Positions 1 to 7,481 of a DNA stretch of 7,673 nucleotides are shown piece after piece. The notes under the pieces were generated by a model. The model was not told the DNA's origin and made no database searches. It saw only the letters and a program-made list of their open reading frames with translations. The translations under genes and the position numbers were made by a program. The stretch is from an uncultured Flammeovirgaceae bacterium (GTDB lineage: Bacteria; Bacteroidota; Bacteroidia; Cytophagales; Cyclobacteriaceae). Position 1 is the stretch's first letter. Each line of letters begins with the position of its first letter. The stretch covers positions 1-7,673 of the forward strand of contig CAMLLI010000174.1 in NCBI GenBank assembly GCA_946480685.1, in the 5' to 3' direction.

Positions 1-2981
1 GTAGTATATATCCGTACAGAATGCGCGCCTATCTTGCTCAACACACTGCCCGGCAATGTATAGCCGAGATTTATACTTCTGATCTTAACAAACGTAGCAT
101 CGTAGTAGCCGAGTGTTGTCCACGCGTTGCCGGCATTCGGAGGTGTGATTCTCGTAGAAGGCATCGGGAAGTCGTTGGTAGGATTGGTCGGTGTCCAGTA
201 GTCTACTTTTAAGCCACTGCGTTTACCATCGAGGTTGGTAAGGTACGCGGCTGTCGGCTGATGTATACCGCTGATGATGGTTCCGCCAATGCGTGCATAG
301 GTAACAAACGAGAAATCGAAACCTTTAAACTTGAAACGGTTCGTTATACCGCCCTGCCATTTAGCCTGGCCGCTGCCGATAACTTTACGATCGTTATCCG
401 GATCAATGTTTCCATCCGGTACACCTTCTGGTCCACTGATGTCACGGATCTTCAATTGACCCGGCACCTGTCCATATACTGCGGCTTCGTCTGCTTCATC
501 GAGTTGCCATACACCGAGTTTCTCATAGTCATATATAGCACTCAACGGGGAGCCTATGTGCAGACCGCTCGCGATGTTGCGCTCGAAACCATCCTGCAGG
601 TATAGCAGTTTGTTTCGGTTCCAGAATACATTTATATCCGAGCTCCAGCTAAATCCACCTGGTGTCTCTATGTTTACAGAAGTAAGCGAGATCTCTACGC
701 CTTTGTTCTCCATGCGTCCGATGTTGGTAGCGTATGTGCCGGATACACCAGACGTAGGTGGCAGTTGCAAATTGTAAATGATGTTATGCGTTTGCGCGTT
801 ATACCAATCGATGGTACCGGTAATGCGATCGTTGAGGAAACCGAAGTCAAGACCTATATTGGTTGTGCGGGTAAATTCCCAAACGAGTTTCTTACTTGGA
901 ATGGTGCTTACATAATATCCGCCTTCAACGTTCTCTCCGAAGTTGTAGAGTATAGGAAGGTTTCTGTTGGTATTCCAGTCGGAGTTATAGATGAGGTTTG
1001 TTACACCACCCAAGGTAGCATACGGTGCAACAGCCTGGTTCGAAGTTTCACCCCAGCCGGCACGTACCTTCAGGTTTGATACTACGTTGCTCACGTTTTC
1101 CATGAATGTCTCTTTGATAACATTCCATCCTACCGATACAGCAGGATATTGATGCCAGCGATCTGTAAGGCGTGAAGAACCATCCACACGGCCGGTAAGT
1201 GTTAACAGGTATTTGTCATCGTACGCATAGTTAACACGAAGCATATAGGACACGAGTCCCCATGAAGTTTCACTTCCGCTCAAGGTAGCGAGGTTTGTAG
1301 TAGACTGATTCGACTGACCGAGGTTATAGAACTGTACGAAGTCCTGATCGATTGAATCTTTTGCTACATACGTATTGTGTGTCTGATCTTTCTGTATACT
1401 GAAAAGTCCGGTTACACCAACTCTGTGTTTTTCTGCTATAGTCTTATCAAACATAAGCAAGTTCTCCAGCGTATATCCGTAACCAACCGTATTGTTTACA
1501 CTTGCTGTATTTCCCTGCAGCGGACGGAAATAACTATCGCTTCCTCTGAACTGTGCATTCTCTTCCTGGCGATAGTCAAGTCCTACATTTAATCTATACT
1601 TTAACGGATCGATGATCTTTACTTCAGCATATAAACTGTTGAATGAACGAAGTCTGCGAATGCGATCAACCCAGTCGTTGTCATTGCTCTTCAACAACAG
1701 CGGGCTATAGGTGTTCGCCTGGTCATCGAGGTTACCGGCTGGTGTTTTGATGATCTCACCTGCTGCGTTGTAGGCAGGCATCAACGGACTCAATGAAATT
1801 ATATTGAACATCGGGTTGATGGATGAACCGTTGCGTGTGCTATAGGTATTCATGCTGTTGAATCCTATTTTGATGCGTTCACCAATCTGCAGATCGTTGG
1901 TAAGGCGCAAGGTAAGACGACTGAAATCCTGACCGGGCAATACCGTTGTCTCTTTGAAATATCCACCCCCTACAGAATATTGGCTCTTCTCTGTACCTCC
2001 TGAAACCGTCAGGTTATGATCGGTGATGTAGCCGTTCTTATACATGAGGTCTTGCCAATCGGTAGATCGACCGGTGTTGATCGACTCAAGTTCTTCCGGC
2101 ATATAGCCTCCATTCCACGGAGATGTATCACGCATCGCTCTATACTCAGCAGCATTATATACCGGGTATTCGCGCGCTACCGAACTGATACCATAGTAAG
2201 AGTTGAGTGATATACGATTCTCTCCGGGTGTTCCTCTTTTAGTAGTAATAAGAATGATACCGTTGGCACCACGCGAACCATATATAGCAGTGGCCGATGC
2301 ATCTTTCAATACTTCTACTGATTTGATTTCATCGGGGTTGATATCGTTGAGGTTGCCTCCTTCGAAAGGTATACCATCCAGAATGATGAGCGGATCATTC
2401 GCTTCAGCACTGCTAACGGAACGTTCACCACGAATACGAATTCTTGCTCCGGCTCCGGGCGTACTGCCCACCCGTTGTATCTCAAGACCTGCTGCTCTAC
2501 CCTGTAAAGCTAATTGCAGGTTTGCCACAGGCACTTCACTTAACATTTGCGAGTTAACCGAAACAACAGAACCGGTAACATCGGTCTTCTTCATCGTTCC
2601 GTATCCCACTACTACAATTTCACCGAGTGTCTCAATGTTGGGAAGCAGGTTTATATTGATTACGGTTCTGCCACCAATAGCTTCTTCTTCGGTGAGATAG
2701 CCAATGAATGAATATACCAGCACTTGCGGATCATTGGATGCCGGTATAGTTAGTGAGTAATTACCTTCTGCATCGGTCGTGGTTCCGGTGGTTGTATTCT
2801 TCAGGAGTATACTTACGCCAGGCATACCGTTGTTGCTTTCATCGGTCACTTTACCGGTAACAACATTTTGTGCAGAGGCCATTGAACTAAGAAAGACGCA
2901 CAGCAGCAAGAGCCTTATCCGGACAGGACAGACAGACTTTCGCAGCGCTACATAATAGATTAGTAGAGCTTTTTGTTTCAT
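1..2981 (-). CDS. SusC/RagA-family TonB-dependent outer-membrane transporter, C-terminus beyond window
   Basis: Reading the minus strand from the ATG at 2981-2979 gives 993 uninterrupted codons running off the left edge. Residues 1-37 look like a signal peptide with a long basic n-region (R14, K15, R21, R23), a hydrophobic stretch near 24-33 and a signal-peptidase site after ASA (35-37). A CarboxypepD_reg-like domain follows (about 40-113), then a TonB-box-like stretch ending VVVGYG (123-128), a plug domain (about 130-250) with LDGIPFEGG (201-209) and the SusC signature YGSRGANGIILITTKRG (234-250), then a long aromatic-rich beta-barrel. The last visible part, with LGYTLP at 972-977 and VRIY just before the edge, is typical of the final barrel strands, so perhaps 40-90 residues are missing. 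The family imports oligosaccharides across the outer membrane with a SusD lipoprotein, which would be expected just left of the window. Divergence from a LacI gene and GH67 suggests xylan-derived glucuronosylated oligosaccharides as substrate, by inference. No Shine-Dalgarno is evident. Confidence 0.96.
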   Translation of the reverse strand, partial: MKQKALLIYYVALRKSVCPVRIRLLLLCVFLSSMASAQNVVTGKVTDESNNGMPGVSILLKNTTTGTTTDAEGNYSLTIPASNDPQVLVYSFIGYLTEEEAIGGRTVININLLPNIETLGEIVVVGYGTMKKTDVTGSVVSVNSQMLSEVPVANLQLALQGRAAGLEIQRVGSTPGAGARIRIRGERSVSSAEANDPLIILDGIPFEGGNLNDINPDEIKSVEVLKDASATAIYGSRGANGIILITTKRGTPGENRISLNSYYGISSVAREYPVYNAAEYRAMRDTSPWNGGYMPEELESINTGRSTDWQDLMYKNGYITDHNLTVSGGTEKSQYSVGGGYFKETTVLPGQDFSRLTLRLTNDLQIGERIKIGFNSMNTYSTRNGSSINPMFNIISLSPLMPAYNAAGEIIKTPAGNLDDQANTYSPLLLKSNDNDWVDRIRRLRSFNSLYAEVKIIDPLKYRLNVGLDYRQEENAQFRGSDSYFRPLQGNTASVNNTVGYGYTLENLLMFDKTIAEKHRVGVTGLFSIQKDQTHNTYVAKDSIDQDFVQFYNLGQSNQSTTNLATLSGSETSWGLVSYMLRVNYAYDDKYLLTLTGRVDGSSRLTDRWHQYPAVSVGWNVIKETFMENVSNVVSNLKVRAGWGETSNQAVAPYATLGGVTNLIYNSDWNTNRNLPILYNFGENVEGGYYVSTIPSKKLVWEFTRTTNIGLDFGFLNDRITGTIDWYNAQTHNIIYNLQLPPTSGVSGTYATNIGRMENKGVEISLTSVNIETPGGFSWSSDINVFWNRNKLLYLQDGFERNIASGLHIGSPLSAIYDYEKLGVWQLDEADEAAVYGQVPGQLKIRDISGPEGVPDGNIDPDNDRKVIGSGQAKWQGGITNRFKFKGFDFSFVTYARIGGTIISGIHQPTAAYLTNLDGKRSGLKVDYWTPTNPTNDFPMPSTRITPPNAGNAWTTLGYYDATFVKIRSINLGYTLPGSVLSKIGAHSVRIYT

Positions 2982-3004
2982 AGAGTTATAGTTTAGTTGA
3001 GTAT

Positions 3005-3018
3005 CGAAAACGTTTGCA
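3005..3018. promoter_or_regulatory. Candidate LacI-family operator, susC-proximal (O1)
   Basis: CGAAAACGTTTGCA matches the LacI-family operator pattern TGCAAnCGnTTGCA at all but two fixed positions. It has the central CG at 3011-3012 and a perfect right half TTGCA. It lies 24-37 bases upstream of the susC-like start codon, where a bound repressor could block transcription or early elongation. Assignment to the neighbouring regulator is inferred from position and motif family. Confidence 0.5.
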
Positions 3019-3080
3019 GAAAAAAGACAAAAGAATCCCCTCTACCATCTGAAACCCGCCTCTTAAGCTGTCTTCATCCG

Positions 3081-3118
3081 GAAATAATCATTGTTATGAC
3101 TAAGGTGAAATAATGATT
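3081..3118. repeat. 12-base near-perfect direct repeat, with embedded inverted repeat
   Basis: GAAATAATCATT (3081-3092) and GAAATAATGATT (3107-3118) differ at one base and are offset by 26 bases. That base difference also makes AATCATT (3086-3092) and AATGATT (3112-3118) an inverted pair. It may be a binding site for a second regulator. AT-rich chance similarity cannot be excluded. Confidence 0.35.
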
Positions 3119-3125
3119 TAAAAAA

Positions 3126-3139
3126 TGCAACCGATTGCA
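3126..3139. promoter_or_regulatory. Candidate LacI-family operator, central (O2)
   Basis: TGCAACCGATTGCA is a full match to TGCAAnCGnTTGCA: inverted arms TGCAA/TTGCA around the central CG at 3132-3133 that LacI-family hinge helices recognise. It is the best site in the spacer. It shares a 13-base identical core (AATGCAACCGATT) with the site at 3192, a repetition unlikely by chance in a 316-base spacer. Confidence 0.72.
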
Positions 3140-3191
3140 AATATTTATTTAAACATGACACTTTTTACAGCAATTATGCTGATAATTGTAA

Positions 3192-3205
3192 TGCAACCGA
3201 TTTAA
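3192..3205. promoter_or_regulatory. Candidate LacI-family operator, lacI-proximal (O3)
   Basis: TGCAACCGATTTAA has the same left half and centre as O2; the right half is degenerate (TTTAA instead of TTGCA). The identical core runs 3190-3202 and matches 3124-3136. Its centre is 66 bases from that of O2, about 6.3 helical turns. It lies about 90 bases before the lacI start, suiting autoregulation of the rightward operon. Confidence 0.55.
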
Positions 3206-3297
3206 TAGAATATTAACGATTGTTGCCGACAGCGTTGAATTAAGACGAGAGAACAAATTGTATTTTGCATCGCTAAACTTTGCCCTCTACCAGATTC

Positions 3298-4323
3298 ATG
3301 AACACGCAAAAAGAAATTACGATATATGATATAGCGGAAGCGCTCGATCTTTCGCCTGCTACGGTTAGTCGTGGTTTGAAAGATCACCCGGCCATCAAGA
3401 AAGACACGCGTAAAAAAATTCTTGACAAGGCTAAAGAGCTCGGGTATCAGCAGAATCTTTTTGCCAGTAACCTGAGACGAAGCCGAAGCAATACGATTGG
3501 TATTATTGTACCGCGACTCAATAGTTACTTTATGTCGGCTGTGATATCGGGGATGGAGAAGGTTGCTAATGCTGCCGGGTATAATCTTATCATCAGCCAG
3601 TCCACCGAATCGAAAGAGAAAGAACTTGCCAACATCAAGACACTCTATAATAGCAGAGTGGATGGTTTACTCGTTTCGTTGGCGTACGACTCGGAAGACA
3701 TCAATCACTTCGACCTGTTTCTCAATAAAGGTATACCGCTTATATTTTTTGACCGCGTATTTGAACATCCGCGCTGCACGAGTATTGTTATTGACAACTA
3801 TAAAGCCGGGTACGAAATTACCAACCACCTGATCAGCCAGGGATGTAAACGCATTGCTCATATCACGGGCAGCGTTATACGAAATGTATATGCCGATCGT
3901 TTGAAAGGATACCGCCATGCACTGGTTGACAATTCTATCCCGTATGATGAAAGTCTTGTATTTCCCTGCAACCTGAGTGAACAGGCCGGTGCCGAAGTAA
4001 CGCAACGGCTATTGGAAATGCCGGAGTTGCCTGATGGTGTATTCGCGGCCAACGATACTACAGCCGTAAGTTGCATTCGTACGCTGAAGCAGGCCGGTAT
4101 AAAAATTCCGGAGCAGATTGCCGTAGCCGGATTCAATAACGATCCACTATCAAAAGTGATCGAACCGAATCTCACTACGATGAATTATCCGGGACAAGAG
4201 ATGGGCGAACTCGCAGCTGCTACGCTCATTCGTAAACTTGATAATAAGGAAGGCACAAGTCTCAATACAATTGTACTGCATCACAATTTGATTGTGCGGG
4301 AATCTTCTTTGCGAAAGAAATAA
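3298..4323 (+). CDS. LacI/GalR-family transcriptional regulator
   Basis: The 341-residue product has the family's usual length and layout. An N-terminal helix-turn-helix spans about residues 7-27 (ITIYDIAEALDLSPATVSRGL, with recognition helix around SPATVSR, 19-25). A hinge helix lies at about 53-60 (NLFASNLR); by family knowledge L59 would insert at the operator's central CG. From about 67 (IGIIVPRLNSYF) to the end is a periplasmic-binding-protein-like effector domain, with FFDRVFE at 150-156, IDNYKAGYE at 165-173, an AANDTTA segment at 250-256 and AGFNND at 277-282. I chose the ATG at 3298, because the upstream in-frame TTG at 3280 adds six residues not expected in the family. It is divergent from the susC-like gene and 30 bases upstream of the GH67 gene, so it is probably the local regulator. 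The effector is unknown; xylo-oligosaccharides, aldouronic acids or uronates are plausible. LacI control is less usual than hybrid two-component or SusR control in Bacteroidota glycan loci. Confidence 0.95.
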   Translation: MNTQKEITIYDIAEALDLSPATVSRGLKDHPAIKKDTRKKILDKAKELGYQQNLFASNLRRSRSNTIGIIVPRLNSYFMSAVISGMEKVANAAGYNLIISQSTESKEKELANIKTLYNSRVDGLLVSLAYDSEDINHFDLFLNKGIPLIFFDRVFEHPRCTSIVIDNYKAGYEITNHLISQGCKRIAHITGSVIRNVYADRLKGYRHALVDNSIPYDESLVFPCNLSEQAGAEVTQRLLEMPELPDGVFAANDTTAVSCIRTLKQAGIKIPEQIAVAGFNNDPLSKVIEPNLTTMNYPGQEMGELAAATLIRKLDNKEGTSLNTIVLHHNLIVRESSLRKK

Positions 4324-4353
4324 ACCTATATCTACAACTAAAGCCTGTATGCA

Positions 4354-6531
4354 ATGATTTTATACCGATCGATGTTCCGTGTACTTCTTGCTGCAGTGCT
4401 TTGCGCTGCTTCATCCACTGTATATAGTGAAGATGGTTATCAACTCTGGCTCCGGTATAACAAGCTTACGGATGCATCGATTATAAATCAGTACAAAGTA
4501 TATACGCAAGCGATTGTACTGGAGAAAGAATCATCGACATTACTCCTCGCGCGACAGGAGCTTCAACAGGCGTTGCAAGGTCTGTTACAGACAAACGTTA
4601 CTTTCAACAATACGCTGCAGGGCAGCAGTATCATTATCGGAACGCCATCGTCATCAGCTATTATAGCATCGCTGGCACTATCCGATAAACTCAAAGCAGC
4701 CGGAGATGAAGGTTTTGTTATTGTGCAAACGCGTATTAAAAACAAACCCTGTGTAGCCATTGCTGCCAATAGAGATATAGGTGTACTCTACGGCACGTTT
4801 CACTTTATACGATTGCTGCAAACACAACAGCGAATCGAAAATATAGCCGTCACCAGCGCGCCTGCTATAAAGCATCGCATACTCAACCATTGGGACAATC
4901 TTGACAGAACAGTTGAGCGCGGCTATGCGGGTTTTTCGTTGTGGGACTGGCATCGGCTCCCCGGTTATATCGATGAGCGGTATATTGACTATGCACGTGC
5001 AAATGCTTCCATCGGTATAAATGGAACGGTGCTCACCAACGTAAACGCCAATGCACAAGTACTTACCGAACCGTACTTGAAAAAAGTGGCTGCACTTGCC
5101 AATGTGTTTCGTCCGTATGGAATAAAGGTATATTTGACAGCCCGCTTCAGCGCACCCGTGGAGATTGGCGGACTTTCCACCGCTGATCCGCTGGATGCCA
5201 ACGTTAAAGCCTGGTGGAAAAAGAAGGTTGAAGAAATATATACCTATATCCCGGATTTCGGTGGTTTCACGGTGAAAGCAAATTCAGAAGGACAACCAGG
5301 TCCGCAGAACTATAATCGTAATCATGCCGATGGCGCCAACATGCTGGCCGAAGCTTTGGCTCCGCACAACGGTATCGTTATGTGGCGCGCATTTGTTTAT
5401 AGTAATGAAGTTCCGGAAGATCGCGCAAAGCAAGCCTATAATGAATTTAAACCGCTGGATGGATCATTTGCTAAAAATGTACTTGTACAGGTAAAGAATG
5501 GTCCTATAGATTTTCAACCACGCGAACCGTTTCATCCGCTCTTCGGTGCCATGCCAAAGACTCCGTTGATGATGGAGTTTCAATTAACGCAAGAGTATCT
5601 TGGCTTCGCCACACACCTGGTATATCTCGCTCCTCTGTTTAAAGAATGTCTGGATGCCGATACCTATATAAAAGGCCAAGGTTCTACAGTAGCGCGTGTT
5701 GTTGATGGCTCGCTTGAAAATCATTCGCTCACCGGTATAGCAGGCGTAGCCAACATTGGCAACGATCGTAACTGGACAGGCCATCCGTTTGCGCAGGCAA
5801 ACTGGTATGCATTGGGAAGACTGGCATGGAATCCTTCGCTATCATCCGAGACGATTGCTGAAGAATGGATCCGCGCTACCTTTACCAATGATGAGAAATC
5901 CGTAAGTACATTGAAAGATATGATGCTTGCTTCGCGTGAGGTAACGGTACAGTATATGACTCCACTTGGGTTGCATCATATTATGGGATGGAATCATCAT
6001 TACGGTCCGGCTCCGTGGATCAAAGATAAACCGCGCGCTGACTGGACATCGGTATATTATCACCAGGCGGACGAGAATGGTATCGGATTCAACCGTACGG
6101 CTACCGGCAGCAAGGCTCTTCTACAATATACTCCGGAAGTGCAAAAGATATATAGCTCACCTGAGGCTTGTCCTGAAGAATATTTATTGTGGTACCATCA
6201 TGTTCCTTGGAATTATAAAGTAAAATCCGGACGAACGCTCTGGGATGAATTATGCTATCGCTATTACCAGGGTGCGGACTCTGTTCGCAGGATGCAACAG
6301 CAGTGGAACACATTGAAAGGTATAGTAGACGCAGAACGCTTTCAGCAAGTGAGCAGTCTGCTCGCTATACAACATCAGGAAGCCATCTGGTGGCGGAATG
6401 CGTGTGTGCTATACTTCCAGACGTTCTCTAAAAAAGATATACCGTCCGGACTGGAAAAGCCGGATCAGTCACTTCAATATTATCAAAGTCTTGAATTTCC
6501 GTTTGCCCCCGGTATAAAACCGAAGTGGTAA
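4354..6531 (+). CDS. aguA: GH67 alpha-glucuronidase, exported, xylan side-chain removal
   Basis: The 725-residue product has the length and signatures of glycoside hydrolase family 67, which releases (4-O-methyl-)D-glucuronic acid from the non-reducing-end xylose of aldouronic acids. Residues 1 to about 25 look like a signal peptide (R5, R9, hydrophobic 10-18, possible cleavage near VYS 23-25), with no lipobox, so a periplasmic location is likely. An N-terminal alpha/beta domain (about 30-160, IIIGTPSS at 93-100) precedes the catalytic barrel with GYAGFSLWDWHRLP (190-203) and GINGTVLTN (221-229). E312 in FTVKANSEGQPGP fits the catalytic acid. D386 (GPIDFQP) and E414 (QLTQEYLG) are 28 apart, as are the D365/E393 pair I recall from the Cellvibrio enzyme. 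A helical C-terminal domain with WNHHYGP (546-552) and LLWYHHVPW (611-619) follows. An alternative start, M7 at 4372, would shorten the signal's n-region. It is probably cotranscribed with the genes on either side (gaps 30 and 29 bases). Confidence 0.96.
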   Translation: MILYRSMFRVLLAAVLCAASSTVYSEDGYQLWLRYNKLTDASIINQYKVYTQAIVLEKESSTLLLARQELQQALQGLLQTNVTFNNTLQGSSIIIGTPSSSAIIASLALSDKLKAAGDEGFVIVQTRIKNKPCVAIAANRDIGVLYGTFHFIRLLQTQQRIENIAVTSAPAIKHRILNHWDNLDRTVERGYAGFSLWDWHRLPGYIDERYIDYARANASIGINGTVLTNVNANAQVLTEPYLKKVAALANVFRPYGIKVYLTARFSAPVEIGGLSTADPLDANVKAWWKKKVEEIYTYIPDFGGFTVKANSEGQPGPQNYNRNHADGANMLAEALAPHNGIVMWRAFVYSNEVPEDRAKQAYNEFKPLDGSFAKNVLVQVKNGPIDFQPREPFHPLFGAMPKTPLMMEFQLTQEYLGFATHLVYLAPLFKECLDADTYIKGQGSTVARVVDGSLENHSLTGIAGVANIGNDRNWTGHPFAQANWYALGRLAWNPSLSSETIAEEWIRATFTNDEKSVSTLKDMMLASREVTVQYMTPLGLHHIMGWNHHYGPAPWIKDKPRADWTSVYYHQADENGIGFNRTATGSKALLQYTPEVQKIYSSPEACPEEYLLWYHHVPWNYKVKSGRTLWDELCYRYYQGADSVRRMQQQWNTLKGIVDAERFQQVSSLLAIQHQEAIWWRNACVLYFQTFSKKDIPSGLEKPDQSLQYYQSLEFPFAPGIKPKW

Positions 6532-6560
6532 ATGGGAACGCTCCTATATCTAACGCATTC

Positions 6561-7310
6561 ATGAAAACAACAACCAACAAAATTGCCATTGTAACGGGAG
6601 GCGGTTCGGGGCTCGGGCTCGCCATTGCACATAAATTTGTTCAGCAGAACATCCGCACGATTATTACCGGGCGCAACGAAGAAAAACTGAACGAAGCTGC
6701 AAAAGAAATGGGGTCACTCTGTATACCGCTTGCTTTTGACATTACCGATTTGTCCATCATTCCGCAAAAAATAAAGTATATAACCGAAACCTATGGAACG
6801 ATTGATATACTGGTAAACAATGCCGGTATAAATATGAAGAAAGACCTGGTGGATGTAACAGATGAAGAATTTCAGACTATACTTCAGACGAACGTGCTCG
6901 GTGTATTTGTGATCAGTCGCGAAGCAGCAAAAGTTATGCTGGCACAAAAGAGCGGATCGATCATCAACATCAGTTCGATGGCATCACAATATGGTATACC
7001 GAAAGTGATTGCCTATACCGCTTCCAAAAGTGCGATTGAAGGAATGACACGCGCGATGGCCGTTGAACTTTCACCTTCCAACATCCGCGTAAATTGTATA
7101 GCGCCCGGCTTCATTGAGACACAAATGTCAGCGAAGGCACTCAACAGCGATCCCGAACGAAAAGACAAAGTACTAAAGCGCACGCCTATGGGAAAACTCG
7201 GTATACCCCGCGATGTAGCCAACGCAGCCTACTTCTTCGCCTCCGAAGAATCATCGTTCGTAACCGGAACTGTGCTGCCGGTGGATGGCGGGAACTCGAT
7301 TGGATTTTGA
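6561..7310 (+). CDS. Classical short-chain dehydrogenase/reductase, possibly acting on a uronate-derived sugar acid
   Basis: The 249-residue product is a complete classical SDR. It has the nucleotide-binding TGGGSGLG (12-19), NNAG (86-89), catalytic N111, S139, Y152 and K156 (YTASK), and the PG motif after the active site (APG, 181-183). It ends in the usual GxxLPVDGG segment (236-244). R38 after the second strand (TGR) is compatible with NADP(H), though this is weak. I chose the ATG at 6561; the in-frame GTG at 6525 would overlap the GH67 stop and add 12 residues with no SDR similarity. The gene is 29 bases after GH67 and in the same direction, so a role in the fate of released glucuronate is plausible: fructuronate/mannonate interconversion, or a KduD/gluconate-5-dehydrogenase-like step. 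Family residues do not settle the substrate. No signal peptide is seen, so it should be cytoplasmic, and glucuronate would need an inner-membrane carrier not seen here. Confidence 0.93.
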   Translation: MKTTTNKIAIVTGGGSGLGLAIAHKFVQQNIRTIITGRNEEKLNEAAKEMGSLCIPLAFDITDLSIIPQKIKYITETYGTIDILVNNAGINMKKDLVDVTDEEFQTILQTNVLGVFVISREAAKVMLAQKSGSIINISSMASQYGIPKVIAYTASKSAIEGMTRAMAVELSPSNIRVNCIAPGFIETQMSAKALNSDPERKDKVLKRTPMGKLGIPRDVANAAYFFASEESSFVTGTVLPVDGGNSIGF

Positions 7311-7399
7311 GGGAGGCTACTGGCTACAAGCTGCTGGCTGCAGGAAAAGAGTTGTCTGAGGTGAGCTGCGAGTTTTTAGCTGCGAGCTGTGAGTAGAGT

Positions 7400-7420
7400 T
7401 TTTACTTAGTAAAACGTTTT
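7400..7420. repeat. Two overlapping perfect palindromes
   Basis: TTTTACT (7400-7406) and AGTAAAA (7408-7414) are perfect inverted arms around one base. The final AAAA is also the left half of AAAACGTTTT (7411-7420), a perfect 10-base palindrome centred on CG. The second resembles a LacI-type operator core but lacks the TGCAA/TTGCA outer bases. A protein-binding site or part of the surrounding repeat block are both possible. Confidence 0.4.
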
Positions 7421-7457
7421 GCGTTCGTGGCTATATATAGCTGCTGGCTTTTGGTTG

Positions 7458-7481
7458 CTGGTTGCAGAAAACTGCAACCAG
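7458..7481. repeat. Perfect 10-bp stem hairpin with 4-base loop
   Basis: CTGGTTGCAG (7458-7467), loop AAAA, CTGCAACCAG (7472-7481). This is the strongest local hairpin in the window, 148 bases after the SDR stop codon. It is not followed by a T-run, so it is not a standard intrinsic terminator. It may protect the 3' end of the operon transcript or be the core of the repeat block. Confidence 0.65.

Larger units (their letters stand above)
2982..3297. promoter_or_regulatory. Divergent control region between susC-like gene and lacI operon
   Basis: This 316-base AT-rich spacer separates two divergent transcription units and has no credible gene; the plus-strand TTG-initiated extension from 3280 is discounted in favour of the ATG at 3298. 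It holds three LacI-type operator candidates and a near-perfect 12-base direct repeat, each listed separately. Bacteroidota promoters use a -33 TTG and a -7 TAnnTTTG. Only imperfect matches are visible: TATTTTG at 3261-3267 with TTG at 3235-3237 for the rightward unit, and, on the minus strand, TAAATATTTG (3147 down to 3138) with TTG at 3173-3171 for the leftward unit. Both have a 23-base spacer, longer than usual, so they are weak. If the leftward call is right, the operator at 3126-3139 would overlap the susC promoter, which fits repression. Confidence 0.75.

Noticed and set aside
2203..2700. 165-codon open frame on the plus strand
   Set aside because: It lies wholly antisense to the conserved plug-domain part of the susC-like gene, shows no recognisable domain, and is expected as a shadow of a well-supported gene.
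3280..3297. TTG start extending the LacI-family protein by six residues
   Set aside because: The ATG at 3298 places the helix-turn-helix at the usual distance from the N-terminus; the extension adds nothing typical of the family.
3667..4175. Minus-strand open frames within the lacI gene
   Set aside because: They are antisense to conserved effector-domain sequence, overlap each other, and have no recognisable protein features.
6525..6560. GTG start for the SDR overlapping the GH67 stop
   Set aside because: The extra 12 residues are not SDR-like, and the ATG at 6561 puts the TGxxxGxG motif at the normal position 12-19.
7411..7424. AAAACGTTTTGCG as a fourth LacI operator
   Set aside because: It shares the central CG and flanking A/T but not the TGCAA/TTGCA outer bases, and no promoter of this locus is near.
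7458..7481. Perfect hairpin as a rho-independent terminator
   Set aside because: No T-run follows on either side of the stem (TGGCTTGTAAT to the right; on the other strand the following bases are CAACCAAAAGCC), so it is kept only as a hairpin.
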